From positions 1 through 8,616 of the forward strand of contig CAZGKY010000094.1 of assembly GCA_964525625.1 (NCBI GenBank): DNA of 8,616 bases, read 5' to 3'. Shown here piece after piece: positions 1 through 5,325 of this stretch (position 1 is the first letter of the stretch; each line of letters starts with the position of its first letter). The position numbers and the translations under genes were made by a program. The notes under the pieces are model-generated. The model did not search any database and was not told the origin of the DNA. It saw only the letters and a program-made list of their open reading frames with translations. The stretch is from Stramentimicrobium sp964525625. GTDB lineage: Bacteria > Atribacterota > Phoenicimicrobiia > Phoenicimicrobiales > Stramentimicrobiaceae.

Positions 1-139
1 TTTTTTCCGCTTCTTCTTTATTATCAGGATTAGCATCGGGATGATATTTTAAAGCCAATTTGCGATAGGCTTTTTTTATCTCTTCCTGACTGGCATCTTT
101 ATTTATTCCTAATATCTGGTAATAATCTTTATTAGCCAA
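1..139 (-). CDS. dnaJ: DnaJ (Hsp40) co-chaperone, N-terminal J domain only, truncated by the window edge
   Basis: DnaJ delivers unfolded cytosolic substrates to DnaK and stimulates its ATPase through the J domain. Only 46 codons are in the window. They begin MANKDYYQILGI and include the helix-II stretch EEIKKAYRKLALKYHPD, with the invariant HPD tripeptide at residues 33-35 that contacts DnaK. The glycine-rich, zinc-finger and C-terminal domains lie beyond the left edge. The start is TTG at 137-139. An in-frame TAG lies only seven codons upstream and no ATG or GTG falls between, so TTG is effectively forced. The ribosome binding site is AAGGGG (150-155), ten bases away, which is rather distant. 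The gene follows dnaK after 130 bases that contain a strong inverted repeat. The family assignment is secure from the J domain plus the operon position; CbpA-like paralogues share the J domain, but the context favours DnaJ. Confidence 0.93.
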   Translation of the reverse strand, partial: MANKDYYQILGINKDASQEEIKKAYRKLALKYHPDANPDNKEEAEK

Positions 140-171
140 ATCTACAAAACCCCTTCGCTAAAATATAAATT

Positions 172-226
172 TATCTTGCTGAATTACGAGATAAGATTAT
201 TTTATATCCGGTAATTCAGCAAGATA
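172..226 (-). repeat. 16-bp perfect inverted repeat (stem-loop) between dnaK and dnaJ
   Basis: The arms 172-187 and 211-226 are exact reverse complements (TATCTTGCTGAATTAC against GTAATTCAGCAAGATA). The 23-base loop can form four more pairs (190-193 with 205-208) after a 2x2 internal loop. In the dnaK transcript the stem is followed by an A/U-rich run (AAUUUAUAUUUU) and not by a clean U-tract, and the stem itself is AT-rich. It could be a leaky terminator or attenuator, an mRNA 3'-end stabiliser or processing site for the upstream part of the operon, or a protein-binding palindrome. The structure is seen directly; the role is inference. Confidence 0.7.
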
Positions 227-269
227 TTAATTTTATTATAGTTTTAATCCTCTCTTTTAGAAAAGATAA

Positions 270-2207
270 TTATTTAGTATTGTCCCCATCCTCTTCTTTA
301 TATTCAGCATCAAAGACCTTTTCGTCACTTTGATTATCTTGTTTTCCTTCTGATTGTTGTTTAGCAGAACTGTCAGAATAAGCATGTTGTTCCTGTTGTG
401 CTGAGGATTGTTTATATATTTCTTCAGCTAATTTATGAGAAGAATTGGTTAATTTCTCAATACCACTTCTTATTTCATCAACATTATCTTCCTGCAAAGC
501 TTTTCTTAATTGACTAATATTATCACTTATTTCACTTTTTAAGCTAGCATTTATTTTATCTCCAGCATCTTTAAGGGTCTTTTCAGTAGTATAAATCAGG
601 TTATCTGCCTGATTGTGTAATTCAACCTTTTCTTTCTGCTTCCTATCTTCCTCAGCATATTGTTCTGCTTCTCTGATTTTTTTCTGAATTTCTTCTTCTG
701 TTAATCCACTGGAATGCTTAATAGTTATTTTTTGCTCCTTACCAGTTCCTTTGTCCTTAGCAGTAACCTTAAGTATACCATTAGCATCAATATCAAATGA
801 TACTTCGATTTGAGGTACACCTCTAGGAGCCGGCGGAATTCCCACTAGCTGGAAACGGCCTAAGCTGGTATTATCTTTGGCTAAAGGTCTTTCTCCCTGA
901 AGTACATTAATATCAACAGCAGTTTGATTATCTGATGCCGTAGAAAATATCTGCTGTCTGGATACCGGAATGGTAGTATTTCTTTCAATTAATTTAGTAA
1001 ATACACCACCTAAGGTCTCTATGCCGAGTGATAAAGGTGTAACATCTAATAATTGAATATCTTTAACCTCGCCTTTTAATTTTCCAGCTTGAATAGCAGC
1101 GCCCATTGCTACTACCTCATCAGGATTAACTCCCTTATGTGGTTCTTTACCAAATATTCTCTTTACTATTTCATGAACTTTAGGCATTCTTGTTTGACCA
1201 CCAACTAAAATTACCTCATCAATATCATCAGCAGTCATTTTTGCATCAGCCAAAGCTTTTCTACAGGGCTCTACAGTTCTTTCCAATAGATCTTCGGTTA
1301 GCTGCTCCAATTTAGCTCTAGTTAAAGTATAATTAAGATGTTTGGGACCACTGGCATCAGCAGTAATAAAAGGCAAATTAATCTCCGTCTCTAAGGAAGA
1401 AGATAGTTCACACTTTGCCTTCTCAGCAGCCTCTTTTAATCTCTGTAAGGCCATGGGGTCTTTGCTCAGGTCTATACCCTGATCTTTTTTAAAATTCTCA
1501 ATCAGCCAATTAATCACCCGCTGATCAAAGTCATCTCCGCCCAAGAAAGTATCCCCATTAGTGGCTTTGACCTCAAAAACTCCTTCTCCAATATCTAAAA
1601 TCGAAATATCAAAGGTACCTCCGCCTAAATCAAATACAGCAATCTTTTCACTCTTTTTCTTGTCAAGACCATAAGCCAGGGCTGCAGCTGTAGGTTCATT
1701 TATAATCCTTAACACATTTAATCCAGCAATTCTCCCTGCTGCCTTAGTTGCTTCTCTTTGATTATCATTAAAATAAGCCGGTACGGTAATGACAGCATCC
1801 TTAATTTCTTCTCCCAGATGATCCTCTGCAGACTGTTTCAATTTTTGCAAAACCATAGCTGATATTTCTTGTGGACTATAGAGTTTATCCTGAATCTTTA
1901 TTTTCACATCAGTATGTTCTCCTTCCACAATTTCATAAGAAAGTATTTTTTTGATATGCTGCACTTCAGGATCATTATAGCGTCTTCCAATGAAACGCTT
2001 CACCGAATAGACCGTATTCTTAGAATTAGTCACCGCTTGTCTTTTGGCTAACAACCCTACTAAACGTTCTCCTTTCTTAGTAAAAGCAACCATAGAAGGA
2101 GTAGTTCTGCTTCCTTCTTTATTTTCTATCACAACAGGTTTGCCGCCTTCAATAACAGCAACAACCGAATTAGTAGTACCTAAATCAATTCCAATTGCTT
2201 TTGCCAT
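270..2207 (-). CDS. dnaK: DnaK, Hsp70 molecular chaperone
   Basis: This is the ATP-dependent cytosolic chaperone that binds and releases hydrophobic peptide segments, working with DnaJ and GrpE. At 645 residues it is slightly longer than Bacillus DnaK. The nucleotide-binding domain (1-382) shows phosphate loop GIDLGTTNS (6-14), catalytic Lys70, ITVPAYFND (140-148), VFDLGGGTFD (191-200) and adenosine motif ILVGGQTR (333-340). The interdomain linker is DIQLLDVTP (383-391). The beta substrate-binding domain runs to about 505 and the helical lid to about 600. The last 45 residues are a disordered Q/S-rich tail ending in acidic EEDGDNTK, a variant of the usual EEVDD-type end. Residues 77-100 hold an insert typical of diderm DnaKs. 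The ATG has an ideal AGGAGG (2217-2222) nine bases upstream, and grpE ends 20 bases before it. CIRCE control from upstream of hrcA is expected. Confidence 0.99.
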   Translation of the reverse strand: MAKAIGIDLGTTNSVVAVIEGGKPVVIENKEGSRTTPSMVAFTKKGERLVGLLAKRQAVTNSKNTVYSVKRFIGRRYNDPEVQHIKKILSYEIVEGEHTDVKIKIQDKLYSPQEISAMVLQKLKQSAEDHLGEEIKDAVITVPAYFNDNQREATKAAGRIAGLNVLRIINEPTAAALAYGLDKKKSEKIAVFDLGGGTFDISILDIGEGVFEVKATNGDTFLGGDDFDQRVINWLIENFKKDQGIDLSKDPMALQRLKEAAEKAKCELSSSLETEINLPFITADASGPKHLNYTLTRAKLEQLTEDLLERTVEPCRKALADAKMTADDIDEVILVGGQTRMPKVHEIVKRIFGKEPHKGVNPDEVVAMGAAIQAGKLKGEVKDIQLLDVTPLSLGIETLGGVFTKLIERNTTIPVSRQQIFSTASDNQTAVDINVLQGERPLAKDNTSLGRFQLVGIPPAPRGVPQIEVSFDIDANGILKVTAKDKGTGKEQKITIKHSSGLTEEEIQKKIREAEQYAEEDRKQKEKVELHNQADNLIYTTEKTLKDAGDKINASLKSEISDNISQLRKALQEDNVDEIRSGIEKLTNSSHKLAEEIYKQSSAQQEQHAYSDSSAKQQSEGKQDNQSDEKVFDAEYKEEDGDNTK

Positions 2208-2227
2208 AATTAATTTCCTCCTTTTAC

Positions 2228-2938
2228 TTATTTCTTTTCAGTAGTATTATTATTTTCGCTATTATCTTCTTTTTCTTTTCTATTTTCTATTTTAGGTGTA
2301 TGGTCTTTTTGTTTTTCCTCAGTACCTTTAGAAACCTTGACCAAAGAAGGTCTAAGAACCTTTGATTTTAGATAGTAACCTTTTATAAGCTCTTCCATAA
2401 CTGTATCCTCAGGGAATTGATCAGAAGGAACATGCATAATGGCTTCATGGCAATAGGGATCAAATTTTTCCCCTATTGCCTTAATTGGTTTTAATCCTTC
2501 TTTCTCTAATATATTCTGGAAATCCCTTAAGATACCCTTTAGCCCTTCCTTAATATTTTCCAGATGTTTCTCATCAGGCTGATCACCAGTATAGCAAGAG
2601 GCTCTTTCTAAATTATCAACTACAGATAGTAATTGATAAATAAGATCCTGTTTAGCATAATCCATAAATTCCTGCTTTTTCTTCTCTTCTCTTTTCCTGT
2701 AGTTTTCAAAATCAGCTTGCATCCTTAGCAACTGCTCTTTATAAGACTTCTCCTGTTCTTTATATTTTTCCAACTCTGCCTCTGCTCTTTTTAAACTATC
2801 TTCAACTTCTTTCAGCTGCTTATCTCTGGATACCATCTCTTCCAGAAGTTCCCTCTTTTTCATTTTCTTATATTTTCCCACTTGATTATCATTATAGTCA
2901 ATTTGATTATCCTCTCTTTGCTGTTTGTTACAATTCAT
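2228..2938 (-). CDS. grpE: GrpE, nucleotide exchange factor for DnaK
   Basis: GrpE is a homodimer that opens the DnaK nucleotide cleft, releasing ADP and resetting the chaperone cycle. The 236-residue protein has a charged N-terminal region and a long coiled coil of about residues 27-95. Family signatures follow: LLRMQADFENYRKR (70-83), LSVVDNLERA (104-113), GEKFDPYCHEAIM (156-168) and the beta-domain end GYYLKSKVLRPSLVKVSKG (187-205). A 31-residue hydrophilic K/E/N-rich tail (206-236) continues past the point where many GrpE proteins stop. The ATG at 2936-2938 has GGAGG (2945-2949) six bases upstream. A second in-frame Met at codon 26 also precedes the coiled coil, but it lacks the same support. 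The gene sits 65 bases after hrcA and 20 bases before dnaK in the heat-shock operon. Confidence 0.98.
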   Translation of the reverse strand: MNCNKQQREDNQIDYNDNQVGKYKKMKKRELLEEMVSRDKQLKEVEDSLKRAEAELEKYKEQEKSYKEQLLRMQADFENYRKREEKKKQEFMDYAKQDLIYQLLSVVDNLERASCYTGDQPDEKHLENIKEGLKGILRDFQNILEKEGLKPIKAIGEKFDPYCHEAIMHVPSDQFPEDTVMEELIKGYYLKSKVLRPSLVKVSKGTEEKQKDHTPKIENRKEKEDNSENNNTTEKK

Positions 2939-3003
2939 TATTTACCTCCATTGATAAGCTATAATCAATATTTGTCCTAAAAAAATAATTTTTGTTACTA
3001 ATT

Positions 3004-4032
3004 TCAATCTGATAAAATTTCACTTAAGCGATTAGCGATAAAGTCTAAGACAGAAACAGATTTAGAATAATTCATTCTGGTTGGCCCCAGAACACTGATC
3101 GCCCCCCTTAGTTTTCCTTTTATTGAGTATTGTCTGGTAATTACACTACAATTTTCCATAACCTCTTGTCCCAGTTCACTGCCAATAATTATGTCAATCT
3201 GTTTTTTTAAAATAGACTTCCTGATAATTTTGATTAGATTCTTTTCTTCTTCAATAAAGTCAAAAAGATAATTTAATTTCTCAATTTCTTTGAATTCTGG
3301 TTGACGCAAAATATAATTGCGACTACCTAAAAAAATTTTAGTCTCTTCCTCAGTAAAATCAAAACAATTCTCAATTAACTTCCAGATGGACTCCATGGTC
3401 TTATATTTAAAATAATAATGATAAATCTGGTTTAGCATCTCATCATTAACTACTTCTAAACTCTTTCCATAGAATTCCTTCTTTAAAATCTGTGAAATGG
3501 TTTCTAAGTTTTCATTAGCAATATCACAGTTAACCCGCATCATTTTTTGAAAAAACAATCCGCTGTTGGTAACCAGAGTTACCAGGATTCGCTGATTATC
3601 CAGGGCAATAAAATGAATATCTTTTAAAGTATCCTTAACCATATTAGGAGCCAAAACCACTCCCAGATTATTAGTCAATCTAGAAATTAACTTTGAAGTA
3701 ACCATCATTATCTCATTGTAGTCTCTCACAATTCGGTATTGCTCCAGAATTTCTCGTTTTTCTTCTTCTGTTAAATTATCAATTCCTTTTTCCATCAGTT
3801 GGTCGACATAAAATCGATACCCTTTATCTGTCGGAATACGACCAGCCGAAGTATGCGGTTTCTTTATATAACCATATCTCTCTAATAACAGTAGATCATT
3901 ACGAACAGTGGCAGAACTAACCGGTAAATGATAATAATCTACTATCATTTCTGAGCTAACAGGTTCTGCTGTAACAATATAGAGATATACGACAGCTTTT
4001 AATATTCTACTCATTCTCTCATTTATATCCAT
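3004..4032 (-). CDS. hrcA: HrcA, heat-shock repressor binding CIRCE
   Basis: HrcA represses class I heat-shock genes by binding CIRCE; in studied species its activity depends on GroEL. With the ATG at 4030-4032 the protein has 342 residues, close to the family norm. The N-terminal winged helix includes SSATVRNDL (39-47), followed by the signature HTSAGRIPTDKGYRFYVD (60-77). The C-terminal domain ends with GAISVLGPTRMNYSKSV (310-326) and a final helix. A GTG nine bases further upstream (4039-4041) is in frame, but it forms part of the SD GAGGTGAT (4037-4044), so the ATG is the better start. A perfect CIRCE lies in the leader just upstream, so the gene is almost certainly autoregulated. It is the first gene of the operon, with grpE 65 bases downstream. 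Confidence 0.97.
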   Translation of the reverse strand: MDINERMSRILKAVVYLYIVTAEPVSSEMIVDYYHLPVSSATVRNDLLLLERYGYIKKPHTSAGRIPTDKGYRFYVDQLMEKGIDNLTEEEKREILEQYRIVRDYNEIMMVTSKLISRLTNNLGVVLAPNMVKDTLKDIHFIALDNQRILVTLVTNSGLFFQKMMRVNCDIANENLETISQILKKEFYGKSLEVVNDEMLNQIYHYYFKYKTMESIWKLIENCFDFTEEETKIFLGSRNYILRQPEFKEIEKLNYLFDFIEEEKNLIKIIRKSILKKQIDIIIGSELGQEVMENCSVITRQYSIKGKLRGAISVLGPTRMNYSKSVSVLDFIANRLSEILSD

Positions 4033-4036
4033 AACA

Positions 4037-4044
4037 ATCACCTC
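4037..4044 (-). promoter_or_regulatory. Ribosome binding site of hrcA (decides the start)
   Basis: The minus strand reads GAGGTGAT, eight bases complementary to the usual 3' end of 16S rRNA. GAGG lies eight bases from the ATG at 4032, which is optimal spacing. The in-frame GTG at 4039-4041 is inside this motif and has no purine-rich site of its own, so it is unlikely to be the start. The site lies only three bases beyond CIRCE, so the CIRCE hairpin in the mRNA could influence ribosome access (inference). Confidence 0.85.
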
Positions 4045-4047
4045 AAA

Positions 4048-4074
4048 TTAGCACTCTACCATTGAGAGTGCTAA
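4048..4074. promoter_or_regulatory. CIRCE operator (HrcA binding site)
   Basis: TTAGCACTC (4048-4056), a nine-base spacer and GAGTGCTAA (4066-4074) match the CIRCE consensus at all 18 arm positions with the canonical spacing. It begins a few bases after the predicted transcription start and lies in the hrcA leader, so bound HrcA would block initiation, and the transcript could form the matching hairpin. It is the only complete CIRCE in the window and should govern hrcA, grpE, dnaK and probably dnaJ. Confidence 0.98.
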
Positions 4075-4084
4075 TTACTTTTAT

Positions 4085-4113
4085 AAAATAGCACTCAATT
4101 AATTTTTTGTCAA
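4085..4113 (-). promoter_or_regulatory. Vegetative sigma-factor promoter of the hrcA-grpE-dnaK-dnaJ operon
   Basis: On the minus strand there is a consensus -35 TTGACA (4108-4113), a 17-base spacer and a -10 TATTTT (4085-4090, four of six matches to TATAAT). Transcription would start near 4077-4079, giving a leader of about 46 bases that contains CIRCE. A strong vegetative promoter restrained by HrcA is the standard class I heat-shock arrangement. The spacer also holds a CIRCE half-site (see the separate entry). Confidence 0.85.
4088..4096. promoter_or_regulatory. Extra CIRCE half-site inside the promoter
   Basis: ATAGCACTC matches the left CIRCE arm TTAGCACTC at eight of nine positions. It overlaps the -10 box and the adjacent part of the -35/-10 spacer. 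No matching right arm lies at the CIRCE spacing. It forms an 8-bp inverted repeat with the right arm of the true CIRCE (4066-4073 with 4089-4096, 15 bases apart). It may be an auxiliary HrcA contact or a remnant of a second operator; function is inference. Confidence 0.5.
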
Positions 4114-4159
4114 TACTTATTTCTTAAAATGTACTCTCCAAAATTATATTAATAGTTAT

Positions 4160-5311
4160 CTAATCTAAAAATTCCATAAATACATTATTAGCCAGTGAAA
4201 TACCTCTTCTGGTTAGAAAATAATGCGTTTCCTTCTCAGCTAACAACCCCTGTTCTTTCAATTTTTGCAAGGGCTCATAAAAGATTTTCTCAATTGGTAC
4301 CTTGAATTGTTCCTGAAAATCTTCCTTAGCCAGTCCATCCATCATTCTTAGTTGTAAAATAACCTTTTCTGCCATTCTTTCTCTTAAAGAAAGTATTTCC
4401 TGATATGCTATTGGTAAAATTCCATAATCTAAAAGTAAAATATATTTACTCAAATCACGATAATTTTGATAGCGCTTGCCATCAATATAGGAGGAAGCAC
4501 CAGCTCCAATTCCCAAATAAGATTGGTTTTTCCAGTAAAGTTCATTATGGATACATCTTTTCCCTGGCAAAGCAAAATTAGATATTTCATAATGTTCGTA
4601 TCCATAAGCACTTAAGATATCAATGGCTGTGGAAAATAATTCGTTACTGAAATCATCAGAAGGTAGCTTAATAATACCTTTTTCTATTAGGTAAGCTAAA
4701 GGAGTACCCGGTTCTATCGAAAGAGCATAAAGAGATATATGTTCTGGTTTTAGCTGTACAGCCTCCCACAATGTCTTTTCCAGGTCTTTTTTACTCTGTC
4801 CTGGTAAAGCAAACATTATATCCAAATTTACGTTATTAAATCCAGCCTCTCTAATCCATTGATAAGAATTTAGAATATCCTGTTTGCTATGTATTCTTCC
4901 TATCTTCTTTAATACTTTATCATTAAAGGATTGAGCGCCTAAACTGATTCTATTTACTCCCGCCTGACATAAAATTTTAACTTTTTCCTTATCTATGGTT
5001 CCTGGATTACCTTCTACCGTAATTTCCATTCCTTCCCTTATATGAAAATACCTAAAACAGTTGATTAAAATTTCTTCCAGCTGTTTACCTTCCAATAAAG
5101 TAGGAGTTCCGCCTCCTATATAAATGGAAAGTAATTCACTCTCTTTAATCTTCTGACTATATATTTCTAATTCTCGCCTTATTGCTGTTAGGTATCTTCG
5201 CGGTAATTGCTCATCAGTAGTAACAATAGAAAAAAAATCACAATAAGGGCATTTAGAAAAACAAAACGGTATATGAATATATAAACCAATACTTCTTATG
5301 CTCATATTCAT
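4160..5311 (-). CDS. hemW: HemW, radical-SAM heme chaperone (HemN-like)
   Basis: HemW binds heme and is thought to insert it into respiratory proteins. It is often mislabelled as oxygen-independent coproporphyrinogen III oxidase. The radical-SAM cluster motif CFSKCPYC supplies Cys17, Cys21 and Cys24. The next position of interest is Phe26, where genuine HemN has a fourth Cys, which points to HemW. Other motifs are GGGTP (66-70), EGNPGT (100-105), RISLGAQSFND (121-131), NLDIMFALPGQ (162-172), YEISNFA (241-247) and HNELYW (255-260), followed by a C-terminal winged-helix-like region with LTRRG (366-370). At 383 residues the length is normal. The ATG at 5309-5311 lies 14 bases after the lepA stop with no purine-rich SD; a second ATG at codon 3 has none either. 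Translation may therefore be coupled to lepA. The lepA-hemW-hrcA order is common in Firmicutes. Confidence 0.95.
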   Translation of the reverse strand: MNMSIRSIGLYIHIPFCFSKCPYCDFFSIVTTDEQLPRRYLTAIRRELEIYSQKIKESELLSIYIGGGTPTLLEGKQLEEILINCFRYFHIREGMEITVEGNPGTIDKEKVKILCQAGVNRISLGAQSFNDKVLKKIGRIHSKQDILNSYQWIREAGFNNVNLDIMFALPGQSKKDLEKTLWEAVQLKPEHISLYALSIEPGTPLAYLIEKGIIKLPSDDFSNELFSTAIDILSAYGYEHYEISNFALPGKRCIHNELYWKNQSYLGIGAGASSYIDGKRYQNYRDLSKYILLLDYGILPIAYQEILSLRERMAEKVILQLRMMDGLAKEDFQEQFKVPIEKIFYEPLQKLKEQGLLAEKETHYFLTRRGISLANNVFMEFLD

Positions 5312-5325
5312 TATTGAAAATAATG

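Noticed and set aside
235..240. TATAAT on the minus strand as a -10 box for a separate dnaJ promoter
   Set aside because: The hexamer 17 bases upstream is TTCTAA, a poor -35, and chance TATAAT matches are common in AT-rich DNA. Only transcript start mapping would revive it.
1869..2244. Two plus-strand open frames of 60 and 66 codons (1869-2051, 2044-2244)
   Set aside because: They lie antisense within or across dnaK, whose reading is certain; they show no family motif and no SD of note.
2976..2994. A/T run in the hrcA-grpE gap as a terminator
   Set aside because: It can form only a tiny A-U stem with no G-C pairs, and a terminator here would cut off grpE and dnaK.
4131..4140. GAGAGTAC upstream of the -35 as a further CIRCE half-site
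   Set aside because: It matches only GAGT plus scattered bases of GAGTGCTAA and has no partner arm; it is probably chance.
4114..4159. Terminator after hemW
   Set aside because: No GC-containing hairpin with a following U-tract is present; readthrough into the hrcA operon is likely.
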